The notes under the pieces are model-generated. The model was not told the DNA's origin. It saw nothing but the letters and a program-made list of their open reading frames with translations, and did no database searches. Shown piece after piece: positions 17,969-26,948 of a stretch of DNA of 64,000 nt (position 1 is the first letter of the stretch; each line of letters starts with the position of its first letter). The translations under genes were made by a program, and so were the position numbers. The DNA comes from Crocinitomicaceae bacterium. Its GTDB lineage: Bacteria; Bacteroidota; Bacteroidia; Flavobacteriales_D; Crocinitomicaceae. Location of the stretch: positions 19,099 to 83,098 of the forward strand of contig PAQM01000015.1 in the NCBI GenBank assembly GCA_002709305.1, in the 5' to 3' direction.

Positions 17969-19144
17969 ATGAGTAAAATATTAATAGTAGACGATGAACA
18001 ATCCATACGTAGAGCACTACGTGAAATTCTTGAATTTGAAGAGTTTGAAGTAGATGAAGCGGATAATGGAAAAGTAGCATTAGAAAAAGCTAAATCTGAA
18101 GTTTATGATATTATATTTTGCGATATAAAAATGCCTGAAATTGATGGTATGGAAGTTTTAGATGAGCTGCAAAGATTGAAGGTTGAATCTCCTGTTATTA
18201 TGATTAGTGGACACGGGAATATTGAGACGGCAGTTCAAGCAATAAAAAAAGGTGCTTTTGACTTTATAGAGAAGCCATTAGACCTTAATCGTATTTTAGT
18301 TACTATTAGAAATGCTAGAGATAAGAGCGTCTTAATTGAAGAGAAAAAAATATTACGTAAGACAGTAAAGAAATTTAAAGGTTCTTCTATTATTGGTGAA
18401 ACAGAAGCAATAAATGATATTAAGGATATGATTATGAAAGTTGCTCCTTCAGATGCTCGTGTTCTTGTTACAGGTGGTAATGGTACGGGAAAAGAGCTAG
18501 TAGCTCGTTCATTACATGATTTAAGTAATCGTAAGGGACAATCTTTTATTGAAGTTAATTGCGCTGCAATTCCTTCAGAGCTTATAGAAAGTGAATTATT
18601 TGGTCATGAAAAAGGTTCGTTTACTTCAGCTGTTAAGCAAAAGAAAGGTAAGTTTGAATTAGCTTCAGGCGGCACTTTATTTTTAGATGAAGTAGGAGAT
18701 ATGTCTCCTAGTGCTCAGGCGAAGGTTTTAAGAGCATTGCAAGAAAATGTAATTCAACGTGTAGGAGGGGAGAAAGACATTAAAGTTAATGTACGTGTTA
18801 TTGCAGCAACAAATAAGGATTTAAAAAAAGAAATAGATGAAGGTAATTTTCGCGAAGATCTATATCATCGGTTAGCTGTCATACCAATTCATGTACCTTC
18901 TTTAAATCAACGTAGAGAAGATATACCACTCTTAACAAATCATTTTTTAAGTATGATTTGTGCAGAGCATGGTATACCAAAAAAATCTATCCATGATGAA
19001 GCGTTAACAGCTCTTAAAAAAATAGATTGGTCTGGAAACATACGTGAACTTAGAAATGTGATAGAACGTTTGATAATTCTTGGGGGAGATGTTATATCTT
19101 CAGAAGATGTATTAATATTTGCAAATGCAACAAGAAAAGATTGA
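17969..19144 (+). CDS. Sigma-54-type response regulator lacking a DNA-binding domain
   Basis: Residues 1-120 are a receiver domain with acidic pocket Asp8/Asp9, phospho-acceptor Asp52 (CDIKMP) and the KP pair at 102-103. Residues about 140-365 are the sigma-54 interaction AAA+ domain with Walker A GGNGTGKE (169-176), Walker [11 protein letters not shown] (236-245) and arginine-finger region. The GAFTGA loop that contacts sigma-54 reads GSFTSA (216-221). The protein stops at 391 with no Fis-type helix-turn-helix, where NtrC proteins carry about 60 more residues. Versions without HTH are, as I recall, usual for this family in Flavobacteriia. No sensor kinase is adjacent. It may act from solution or through another protein. 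Confidence 0.92.
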   Translation: MSKILIVDDEQSIRRALREILEFEEFEVDEADNGKVALEKAKSEVYDIIFCDIKMPEIDGMEVLDELQRLKVESPVIMISGHGNIETAVQAIKKGAFDFIEKPLDLNRILVTIRNARDKSVLIEEKKILRKTVKKFKGSSIIGETEAINDIKDMIMKVAPSDARVLVTGGNGTGKELVARSLHDLSNRKGQSFIEVNCAAIPSELIESELFGHEKGSFTSAVKQKKGKFELASGGTLFLDEVGDMSPSAQAKVLRALQENVIQRVGGEKDIKVNVRVIAATNKDLKKEIDEGNFREDLYHRLAVIPIHVPSLNQRREDIPLLTNHFLSMICAEHGIPKKSIHDEALTALKKIDWSGNIRELRNVIERLIILGGDVISSEDVLIFANATRKD

Positions 19145-19160
19145 TTTTAGATCAATTGTT

Positions 19161-19649
19161 TTATTCCTTAAAAGGTATTTGGATTATTTCACCAACACTA
19201 GTTTTAGTAGGAATTTCATCTATATACCATTCTAAACATGTAGTATCGTTAAATAATGAAGCTTCTATAGTATAATCTATATCCATTTCATTAATGCTTA
19301 ATGCACGGTATGCGTATACTCTAACAATTGGAGAGTTATGTTTTAATAATGTGTTTAATTCTTTTTCTGTAGCTAAAGATTTTAATTTTTGGTAGGCATT
19401 AAATTCATTTGTGATACTATCATTGGAGCCTAAGTACATTTCTTTTATTCCTTGTGCTTGAGTTAATTCAAAAACAATGCTATCAACTTCATTATTGAAA
19501 GTTAAGGGAATAATTTGAGGAGAATATGGATTTGGTGGAATAGCGCGTACCAATACCCTTAATTTATGATAATCTTTAGCTGATATTTCAATACTTTTAA
19601 TTGAAATAGCAAGGATAATTGAGAATAGGGAGAGCATTCTATATTTCAT
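19161..19649 (-). CDS. Small exported protein with a HEAT-like segment
   Basis: The ATG at 19649 gives a 162-residue protein with an N-terminal hydrophobic export signal (about residues 1-21). A longer reading frame to 19691 adds an unlikely polar leader. The body is acidic-neutral, with LVRAIPPNPYSPQIIPLTF near the mature start and a SPIVRVYAYRAL segment that resembles one HEAT repeat. No enzymatic motif, lipobox or T9SS tail is present. It converges on the response regulator with 16 bases between. It probably acts in the periplasm; function unknown. Confidence 0.65.
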   Translation of the reverse strand: MKYRMLSLFSIILAISIKSIEISAKDYHKLRVLVRAIPPNPYSPQIIPLTFNNEVDSIVFELTQAQGIKEMYLGSNDSITNEFNAYQKLKSLATEKELNTLLKHNSPIVRVYAYRALSINEMDIDYTIEASLFNDTTCLEWYIDEIPTKTSVGEIIQIPFKE

Positions 19650-19744
19650 AATACTATTCTTCTTAAATATATGATATACAATCGGTTGCAAGGTATATAA
19701 AAATCCTACTATTTACAAATAGTTGAATCAATTTATACTATATA

Positions 19745-21019
19745 TTAAATTAATTTTATAAAATCTTTTGCTAAACTTTCTGAGTGAAATTGTTCAATAT
19801 TAATTGCTGTATTAAATAGTTTGTTTTGTTGGTATAAATGGAAGCTATTTAGTATAAATTTTTTTGTGCTTTCTTTATCTTGAAAGTCTGAAAAATGACC
19901 TGCTTGTGTAGTTTTGAATATTTTCTCTAAATCACTTCCTTCTTTACCGATACCAATAATAGGTCTTTTTGCTCCAAGATACTCAAAAAATTTACCAGTA
20001 ATTATACCTTTAATATTTCCTGTATTATTAACTGAAAGTAGTAGTAATTGAGATTTACGTTGCATTTTTAAACTTTCAGAATGTTTTATTGTCGATATTA
20101 AATTAAGGTAGGGTTTAAGTCCAGCTTTTTTTATTGAATCAATTACTTGATAATCTGTTGTACCTATCAAATTGATTTTTAATTTAGATGCAAATGTATC
20201 TTCTTTTTTAATTAATTCAGAAAGAGCATCCCAAAGAACTTTTGGGTTTCGGGCAAAAGGCATTGAACCAAAATGTACAATTGTAAAATCTTTGTCAAGT
20301 TTTATTTCAGAACTATCAAATGTTGGGAAGTCATATCCATTTGTAATGACATGAATTTTTCTAGAGCTAATTTTTTCCAAACCTAAGCCACAAGATTCAC
20401 TTACAGTTATTACTTCGTCTGCCTCAATTAGACACATTTTTTCTAATTTTTTTTGTTTAGTATTTGCATACTTACTGGGTAATAAATCTTCATAGAAATC
20501 AATTTGTGTCCATGGATCTCTAAAGTCTGCTAACCATTTCAAGCCAAATTTTCTTTTAAGATTTCGCGCAATCAAATGTGTTGAGTGAGGTGGTCCTGTA
20601 GAGATAATTGTATTTATCTCTGGATGGTTTTTTAAATATTTAGATAAGAATTTTGTTGAAGGTTTTATCCAAAACATTCGTGCATCTGGTATAAATAGAT
20701 TTCCTCGAATCCATATTATTAATGTTTGAATTACCCCAGCTTTTTTAGATTGGCTAAAACCAATTCCTTTAGAATTTTTTTTATTTAAATATTTGTGAGG
20801 CTCAAATATTTTTCTTCGAATAACTTTTATTTCCTTAGGTATTTGTTCAGTTAGTTCATTATCTATTATTGGCCAATTAGCATTTTCGGGACAATATACA
20901 GTAAGATTATAGCCATTTTTTTTAAAGTATTTTGAAAACCTTAGCCATCTATATACACCTGCACCACCAGCAGGTGGCCAATAAAACGTAATTAGTAAAA
21001 TATTTTTTGGAATTTTCAA
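19745..21019 (-). CDS. Glycosyltransferase, family 4/GT-B type
   Basis: This is a 424-residue GT-B glycosyltransferase. The N-terminal acceptor domain begins ILLITFYWPPAGGAGVYR, a glycine-rich loop typical of GT4, and contains ISTGPPHSTH near residue 140. The C-terminal donor domain includes FTIVHFGSMPFARNPKVLWDAL and the KFFEYLGAKRPIIGIG loop that binds the nucleotide sugar. No signal peptide or membrane helix is present. It lies 2 bases downstream of alaS and is almost certainly co-transcribed with it. Sugar and acceptor are unknown; a role in surface polysaccharide is an inference. Confidence 0.88.
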   Translation of the reverse strand: MKIPKNILLITFYWPPAGGAGVYRWLRFSKYFKKNGYNLTVYCPENANWPIIDNELTEQIPKEIKVIRRKIFEPHKYLNKKNSKGIGFSQSKKAGVIQTLIIWIRGNLFIPDARMFWIKPSTKFLSKYLKNHPEINTIISTGPPHSTHLIARNLKRKFGLKWLADFRDPWTQIDFYEDLLPSKYANTKQKKLEKMCLIEADEVITVSESCGLGLEKISSRKIHVITNGYDFPTFDSSEIKLDKDFTIVHFGSMPFARNPKVLWDALSELIKKEDTFASKLKINLIGTTDYQVIDSIKKAGLKPYLNLISTIKHSESLKMQRKSQLLLLSVNNTGNIKGIITGKFFEYLGAKRPIIGIGKEGSDLEKIFKTTQAGHFSDFQDKESTKKFILNSFHLYQQNKLFNTAINIEQFHSESLAKDFIKLI

Positions 21020-21021
21020 TA

Positions 21022-23634
21022 TTATAGCTTTTCAATCACTTCTTTAATAGCATTTTTTAATCCAGATGGATTTTTCCCTCCTGCTGTTCCGAAGAAAGCT
21101 TGACCACCTCCACCTCCTTGAATATTTTTAGAAACTTCACGAATAATATCTCCAGCATGAATCTTTTTTTCTTTGATTATATTGTCAGAAGCAATAATAC
21201 TTAAGGTACATTTATCATTATCTATTCCTCCTATAATACCAATAAAATTATTTGTTTCTGCTTTTAATTGGAATAATATATCTTTTATTGAACTACCGTC
21301 TAATTCTATAATATCCGATAATAAATTAATACCATTATATTCTTTTATGGATTGCTTCAACTTAGATTTAGTAGATTTTGTTTTTTCTTTTTGAAATTGT
21401 TCAATCTTTTTTGTTAGAGAGCTGTTTTTATTTAACAGTTCATTAATTGTTTTAACTAAATCTTTTGGGTTTTTTAATAACGAATTTATTTGATTTAATT
21501 TAGAAGATTTTTCTATATAATATTTTTCAGCGGTTTTAGATGTAATAGCTTCAATTCTTCTAATGCCAGATGCAATAGAACCTTCAGAGGTAATTATAAA
21601 GAGTCCAATTTCCCCTGTTGCTTGTACATGTGTTCCACCACAAAGTTCAATTGAATCACCAAATTGTATAACTCGAACAGTATCGTCATATTTTTCACCA
21701 AATAAAGCAATTGCTCCCATTTCTTGAGCCATTTCAATAGGGACATTTTGTTTCTCTTCTAATTTTAGATTATATCGAATATTATCTGATATAATTTCTT
21801 GAATTTTTAATATTTCTTCATCAGTTACCTTCGAAAAGTGAGAGAAATCAAACCTTAAGTAATCAGAGTTCACTAATGATCCTTTTTGCTCAACATGCTT
21901 ACCAAGAACAGTTCTTAATGCATAATGTAACAAGTGAGTTGCAGAATGATTTTTTGTTGTTGCTTCACGCTTTTCTTTGTCAACTATTGCTGTAAATGTT
22001 GATTTTATATCTTTTGGTAATTCGTTTGTTAAATGGACGATTAAATCATTTTCTTTTTTTGTATTAAAAATTACAATTTTAGAATTATTGGTTTCAATAT
22101 ATCCTCTATCACCAACTTGTCCTCCACCTTCAGGATAGAAAGGAGTTAAGTTAAAAACAACTTGATAAAATTCTTTATTCTTTTGAGTTACCTTTCTATA
22201 TTTTACAATTTTAACTTTTGTAGAAAGTAATTCATACCCTACAAATTCTTGTTTTGAGTCTTCGTATATTTCAATCCAATCATCTGTCTGTATTAATGTA
22301 GCTTCTCTAGAGCTAGATTTTTGAATTTCTAATTTTTTTTGGAAACTTATTTCGTCAATTGTTAAATTATTTTCACGAGCAATTAATGAGGTTAAATCTA
22401 ATGGAAATCCAAATGTGTCATATAATTCGAATGCTTTTTCTCCATTGATTATATTATTATTTTCTTTTTTTGTGTTCTCAATAATAATATTCATTCGTTG
22501 AATACCTTTTTCTAATGTTCTGAAAAAACTAATTTCTTCTTCATATATTACTCTGAATATTAAATCTTTTTGTTGTTTAATCTCAGGGAAATTTTCACCC
22601 ATTAATTTAACTAAAACATGAAATAATTCTGATAAGAATGGTTCTGTTAATCCAAGTGTTTGGTATCCGTAACGAACTGCTCTCCTTAATATTCTACGAA
22701 TGACGTACCCTGCTCCAGTATTAGAAGGAATTTGACCATCGGATATAGAAAATGCTATAGCACGAATATGATCTGCAATTACGCGTAAAGCTATGTCTGT
22801 TTCCTCTTTATCTCCATATTTGACATTGGAAATGTTTTCTATTTCTTTTATAAGGCTTTGAAATAAGTCTATATCATAATTTGATTTTTTTCCTTGAAGA
22901 ACCATTGCTAGACGTTCAAGACCCATTCCTGTATCTACGTGTGTTTTTGGAAGTGCTTCTAACTTTCCATTTTTTTTTCGATTGAATTGGATGAAAACAT
23001 TATTCCAAATTTCAATTACTTGAGGATGATCTTTATTTACCATTAATTTTCCATCCGTCTTTAATCGTTCACTATTTGACCTTAAATCAACGTGTATTTC
23101 CGTACATGGTCCGCATGGACCAATTTCTCCCATTTCCCAGAAATTATCTTTTTTAGAGCCAAAAACAATTCGATCTTCTTCAATATATTTCTTCCATATT
23201 TCAAGACTTTCATCATCTTTAGGAACCCCATCATTTTTATCTCCTTCAAATACTGTTACATATATACGTTCAATTGGTATTTTATATATGTTTGTTAATA
23301 AATCCCAGGCCCATTCTATAGCTTCTTCTTTAAAATAATCACCAAATGACCAATTTCCTAACATTTCAAACATTGTGTGATGATATGTATCAACACCAAC
23401 TTCTTCTAGATCATTATGTTTTCCCGATACACGGAGACATTTTTGAGTATTAGCGATACGACGATGTTTTGGTGTTGAATTTCCTAAAAAGATATCTTTA
23501 AATTGATTCATACCTGCATTTATAAACATTAAAGTAGGATCATTCTTTACAACCATAGGTGCACTAGGTATTATTTCATGTCCTTTTGATTCAAAGTATT
23601 TTAAAAATGCGTTTCGTATTTCTAGAATTGTCAT
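21022..23634 (-). CDS. alaS: Alanyl-tRNA synthetase
   Basis: This is an 870-residue class II synthetase charging tRNA-Ala. The catalytic domain at the N-terminus includes FLKYFESKGHEIIPSAP, the motif 2 region (HHTMFEMLGNWSFGDYFK) and GAGYVIRRILRRAVRYG. The editing domain has the zinc ligands in HSATHLLH and CGGTHV. The C-terminal C-Ala domain ends in GGGGGQAFFGTAGGKNPSG. The length is typical. A TAAATTTG -7 box lies at 23672-23679. A GT4 gene follows 2 bases downstream. Confidence 0.98.
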   Translation of the reverse strand: MTILEIRNAFLKYFESKGHEIIPSAPMVVKNDPTLMFINAGMNQFKDIFLGNSTPKHRRIANTQKCLRVSGKHNDLEEVGVDTYHHTMFEMLGNWSFGDYFKEEAIEWAWDLLTNIYKIPIERIYVTVFEGDKNDGVPKDDESLEIWKKYIEEDRIVFGSKKDNFWEMGEIGPCGPCTEIHVDLRSNSERLKTDGKLMVNKDHPQVIEIWNNVFIQFNRKKNGKLEALPKTHVDTGMGLERLAMVLQGKKSNYDIDLFQSLIKEIENISNVKYGDKEETDIALRVIADHIRAIAFSISDGQIPSNTGAGYVIRRILRRAVRYGYQTLGLTEPFLSELFHVLVKLMGENFPEIKQQKDLIFRVIYEEEISFFRTLEKGIQRMNIIIENTKKENNNIINGEKAFELYDTFGFPLDLTSLIARENNLTIDEISFQKKLEIQKSSSREATLIQTDDWIEIYEDSKQEFVGYELLSTKVKIVKYRKVTQKNKEFYQVVFNLTPFYPEGGGQVGDRGYIETNNSKIVIFNTKKENDLIVHLTNELPKDIKSTFTAIVDKEKREATTKNHSATHLLHYALRTVLGKHVEQKGSLVNSDYLRFDFSHFSKVTDEEILKIQEIISDNIRYNLKLEEKQNVPIEMAQEMGAIALFGEKYDDTVRVIQFGDSIELCGGTHVQATGEIGLFIITSEGSIASGIRRIEAITSKTAEKYYIEKSSKLNQINSLLKNPKDLVKTINELLNKNSSLTKKIEQFQKEKTKSTKSKLKQSIKEYNGINLLSDIIELDGSSIKDILFQLKAETNNFIGIIGGIDNDKCTLSIIASDNIIKEKKIHAGDIIREVSKNIQGGGGGQAFFGTAGGKNPSGLKNAIKEVIEKL

Positions 23635-23671
23635 TATTAGATTGGTCTTATTTCTACTAAATGTAATTAAA

Positions 23672-23679
23672 CAAATTTA
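23672..23679 (-). promoter_or_regulatory. Bacteroidota -7 box (TAAATTTG) of alaS
   Basis: TAAATTTG on the minus strand ends 37 bases before the alaS ATG at 23634 and fits TAnnTTTG. No convincing -33 element is seen. Confidence 0.45.
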
Positions 23680-23792
23680 AAGTTTTTACTTTAATTTAAT
23701 ACTTCCACAATTTAAGTATTATTTGTTTTTAATAGTATATAATTTAATTCTACCATAAATTCTTTGTATAAAAAAAAAGATTCTTTGTAATT

Positions 23793-24770
23793 TTGAGTAT
23801 CTCAAAGAATAAGTATAAATATAATCCTAATACTTTATCATATGAAGTAGTACATATTTCATTTGGAAAAAGGGTTTTGCTTGGTCTTTTATGGATTGCT
23901 CCTAGTATTCTTTTTGGTTTAATCTTTGCATTTTTTTTTACCCAAGGAATAACTTCGCCACGAGAGAAACAATTGCAATCTGATTTGAATGTAAATTATA
24001 ATGAATTAAAACGTATTCAAAAAGATTTGATTTTAGTAAATGAAGTTTTGGATGTAATTCAAAATCGTGATGAAGATCTATATCGTGTAGCTCTATATGC
24101 TGAGAAATTCCCAGAAGAACTTAGAAATATGGGTACAGGGGGTAGTGATAGATATTCTTATTTGTCTAATATGACAAATGGTGAATTAATTAAAGAAACT
24201 TCTATACAAATAGATAAGTTAGAAAAGAGATTGAATGCTCAAAGTATATCTTTTAGAGAATTATTGAACCTTGCGAAGGGTAAGGAAGAATTATTGGCAT
24301 GCGTACCTGCTATTCAGCCAGTTCGTAATTCTGAATTAAAAAGACCTGTTTCAGGTTTTGGATATAGAATTGATCCTATTTATAAGACTAGACAGATGCA
24401 TTCCGGTATGGATTTTACCGCAAACACAGGAACTGAAGTTTATGCAACAGGAAATGGATTTATTGAACTCATAGAATCTAAGAGGTGGGGGTATGGTAAA
24501 TCAATTGTTATTAACCATGGTTTTGGATATAAAACACGATACGCACATTTGAGTGCATTTAAAGTTAAACAGGGTCAAAAAGTTAAACGTGGAGAGTTAA
24601 TTGGGCTTATTGGCTCAACTGGTAGATCAACAGGTCCACACTTGCATTATGAAGTTGTTAAAAATGGTAAAAAAGTAAATCCAATAGGATATTATCATTC
24701 TGATCTTTCTCCAGAGCAGTATGAAATGTTATTGGAAATGACAGAGAATTCATATAAATCTCTTGATTAA
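23793..24770 (+). CDS. M23/LytM-family metallopeptidase, membrane-anchored
   Basis: This is a 325-residue peptidoglycan hydrolase-like protein. One transmembrane segment (about 28-50) is followed by a coiled coil (about 58-92) and then a LytM domain with zinc ligands His203 and Asp207 (HSGMD) and the HLH motif 283-285 (GPHLHYEV). All ligands needed for zinc are present, so it should be an active endopeptidase in the periplasm. The first ATG in frame is far inside, after residue 110, so the start is the TTG at 23793, which matches the usual N-terminus KYKYNPNTLSYE of flavobacterial homologues. It is divergent from alaS and upstream of dnaK, with a 177-base gap between. Confidence 0.9.
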   Translation: MSISKNKYKYNPNTLSYEVVHISFGKRVLLGLLWIAPSILFGLIFAFFFTQGITSPREKQLQSDLNVNYNELKRIQKDLILVNEVLDVIQNRDEDLYRVALYAEKFPEELRNMGTGGSDRYSYLSNMTNGELIKETSIQIDKLEKRLNAQSISFRELLNLAKGKEELLACVPAIQPVRNSELKRPVSGFGYRIDPIYKTRQMHSGMDFTANTGTEVYATGNGFIELIESKRWGYGKSIVINHGFGYKTRYAHLSAFKVKQGQKVKRGELIGLIGSTGRSTGPHLHYEVVKNGKKVNPIGYYHSDLSPEQYEMLLEMTENSYKSLD

Positions 24771-24793
24771 TAATCATTTTTATAACATTTTAC

Positions 24794-24860
24794 TGTCAAA
24801 TCGGCATGAAATTTCATTCATTTTCTTCTTATAATGACACAAATGTCATATAAATTGTCA
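24794..24860. promoter_or_regulatory. Cluster of TGTCA half-sites upstream of dnaK
   Basis: TGTCA occurs at 24794-24798, 24844-24848 and 24856-24860, and its inverse TGACA at 24835-24839. The middle two make the inverted repeat TGACACAAATGTCA (24835-24848). The cluster lies 22-88 bases upstream of a sigma-54-like promoter and 87 or more bases before the dnaK ATG. It looks like an activator or repressor binding region; the protein is not known. Confidence 0.4.
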
Positions 24861-24881
24861 AAAAATTCATTAAAATTTTAA

Positions 24882-24896
24882 TGGCATAGAGATTGA
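24882..24896 (+). promoter_or_regulatory. Sigma-54-like promoter of dnaK
   Basis: TGGCATAGAGATTGA resembles the sigma-54 -24/-12 consensus TGGCAC-N5-TTGC, with GG and the second G exactly 10 bases apart. It differs at the C of the -24 box and at the final C of the -12 box, which is usually strongly conserved. The predicted start near 24907 would give a leader of about 40 bases. No TAnnTTTG box was seen in this gap. Confidence 0.35.
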
Positions 24897-24947
24897 CTAT
24901 GATTTAGTGATTTAAAAGTTGAATTAAATTTTAATATATAAAAAGTT

Positions 24948-26849
24948 ATGGGAAAAATAATTGGAATTGATTTAGGTACTACAAATTCATGTGTTTCTGT
25001 TATGGAAGGTAATGAGCCTGTAGTTATCTCAAATTCAGAAGGAAAAAGAACGACGCCATCTATAGTTGCATTTGTTGAGGGTGGTGAACGTAAGGTAGGT
25101 GATCCTGCGAAACGTCAGGCAATTACTAATCCAACAAAGACTATATACTCGATTAAACGTTTTATGGGATCAACATTTGGTGATCTTAGCAAGGAGGTTA
25201 AAAGAGTACCTTACGAAGTTGTAAAAGGAGATAATAATACTCCACGTGTTTTAATAGATGATAGAAAATATACTCCGCAAGAAATTTCTGCTATGGTTCT
25301 TCAAAAAATGAAGAAAACAGCAGAGGATTATCTTGGCCAGGAAGTTTCAGAAGCTGTAGTTACAGTGCCTGCTTATTTTAATGATTCACAAAGACAGGCG
25401 ACTAAAGAAGCAGGTGAAATTGCTGGATTATCTATTAAAAGAATTATTAATGAGCCAACTGCTGCAGCATTAGCTTATGGTTTAGATAAAAAAGGTGTAG
25501 ATCAAAAAATTGTTGTATTTGACTTTGGAGGAGGAACACATGATGTATCTATTCTTGAATTAGGGGATGGAGTATTTGAAGTATTATCTACTGATGGAGA
25601 TACTCATTTAGGTGGTGATGATGTAGACCAAGCAATTATTGATTGGTTGGCTGCAGAGCTTAAAAAAGATGAAGGTTTGGATTTGAAAAAAGATCCAATG
25701 GCTCTACAAAGATTAAAAGAAGCTGCTGAAAAAGCTAAAATAGAGCTTTCTTCAACTACCTCATCTGAAATCAATTTACCATATATTATGCCTGTAGATG
25801 GTGTTCCTAAGCATCTTGTTAGAACTTTACAACGTTCTCAATTTGAGCAGTTAATATCAAAAATAGTTGAAAAAACTATTGCTCCTTGTCGATCTGCTCT
25901 TAAAAATGCAGGTTTATCTACTAGTGATATAGATGAAGTTATATTAGTAGGTGGTTCTACGAGAATACCCGTAATACAAGATGCAGTTAAGAAGTTTTTT
26001 GGAAAAGAGGCTTCTAAAGGTGTGAACCCTGATGAAGTAGTTGCAATAGGTGCTGCTATTCAAGGAGGTGTTTTAACAGGAGAAGTTAAAGATGTCCTTC
26101 TTTTAGATGTTATTCCACTTTCATTAGGAATTGAAACAATGGGTAGTGTTTTTACTAAATTAATTGAGGCTAATACAACTATTCCAACAAAAAAATCTGA
26201 AGTGTTTTCTACAGCTGCTGATAACCAGCCTTCTGTTGATATACATGTTTTACAAGGTGAAAGAGCAATGGCTAATGATAATAAGACATTAGGTAGATTT
26301 CAATTAACTGATATTCCTCCAGCACCAAGAGGAGTACCTCAAATTGAAGTGACTTTTGATATTGATGCCAATGGTATAATGAATATTTCTGCAAAAGATA
26401 AGGGAACTGGAAAAGAACAATCTATTAAAATTGAAGCTTCTTCAGGTTTGTCAGATGAGGATATTGAAAGAATGAAAGCTGAAGCTGAGGCTAACGCCGA
26501 TGCAGATGCTAAGAAGAAAGAAGAAGTTGATAAGATAAATAAAGCAGATTCTTTAATTTTTCAAACAGAAAGACAATTAAAAGAGTATGGTGATAAAATT
26601 TCTGATGATAAGAAAAAACCAATTGAAGATGCTTTAGCTGAATTGAAAAAAGAATTTGAAGCGAAGAATATTGAAAACTTAGATCCAGCAATGGAAAAAT
26701 TAAATCAAGTATTTTCTGTAGCAGCTCAAGATATGTATAATGCTGCTAATGAAGGTGGAAGTACTCCTAATTCAGATGCTTCAACTGAATCTAGTAGTTC
26801 AGAAGATGAAGTAACAGATGTAGATTTTGAAGAGGTTGATGATAAATAA
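24948..26849 (+). CDS. dnaK: Chaperone protein DnaK (Hsp70)
   Basis: This is a 633-residue ATP-dependent chaperone. The N-terminal ATPase begins [18 protein letters not shown], followed by [17 protein letters not shown], the phosphate-2 loop [11 protein letters not shown] and the adenosine motif VGGSTRIP. The substrate-binding domain carries [10 protein letters not shown] (about 385) and the helical lid ends with the conserved acidic EEVDDK-type tail. The length is typical. DnaJ and GrpE are not adjacent. The upstream gap has clustered TGTCA half-sites and a sigma-54-like promoter, and a rho-independent terminator follows at 26873-26902. Confidence 0.99.
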   Translation: MGKIIGIDLGTTNSCVSVMEGNEPVVISNSEGKRTTPSIVAFVEGGERKVGDPAKRQAITNPTKTIYSIKRFMGSTFGDLSKEVKRVPYEVVKGDNNTPRVLIDDRKYTPQEISAMVLQKMKKTAEDYLGQEVSEAVVTVPAYFNDSQRQATKEAGEIAGLSIKRIINEPTAAALAYGLDKKGVDQKIVVFDFGGGTHDVSILELGDGVFEVLSTDGDTHLGGDDVDQAIIDWLAAELKKDEGLDLKKDPMALQRLKEAAEKAKIELSSTTSSEINLPYIMPVDGVPKHLVRTLQRSQFEQLISKIVEKTIAPCRSALKNAGLSTSDIDEVILVGGSTRIPVIQDAVKKFFGKEASKGVNPDEVVAIGAAIQGGVLTGEVKDVLLLDVIPLSLGIETMGSVFTKLIEANTTIPTKKSEVFSTAADNQPSVDIHVLQGERAMANDNKTLGRFQLTDIPPAPRGVPQIEVTFDIDANGIMNISAKDKGTGKEQSIKIEASSGLSDEDIERMKAEAEANADADAKKKEEVDKINKADSLIFQTERQLKEYGDKISDDKKKPIEDALAELKKEFEAKNIENLDPAMEKLNQVFSVAAQDMYNAANEGGSTPNSDASTESSSSEDEVTDVDFEEVDDK

Positions 26850-26872
26850 TATTATTTAATATTATATAAATT

Positions 26873-26902
26873 AAAGAGTCGTTCAATTTTGAGCGACTCT
26901 TT
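26873..26902 (+). terminator. Rho-independent terminator of dnaK
   Basis: AAAGAGTCGTTC pairs with GAGCGACTCTTT around a short loop, followed by TGTTTAT. The stem is 12 pairs with one G-U. It starts 23 bases after the dnaK stop. It rules out the longer 5' reading frame of the next gene. Confidence 0.8.
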
Positions 26903-26948
26903 GTTTATAATTATATTTAGTTATTATTATCATAATATTTATGTATTT

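Noticed and set aside
26889..26948. Upstream start of the T9SS gene at 26889
   Set aside because: The first codons lie in the dnaK terminator, and the ATG at 26949 starts a proper signal peptide.
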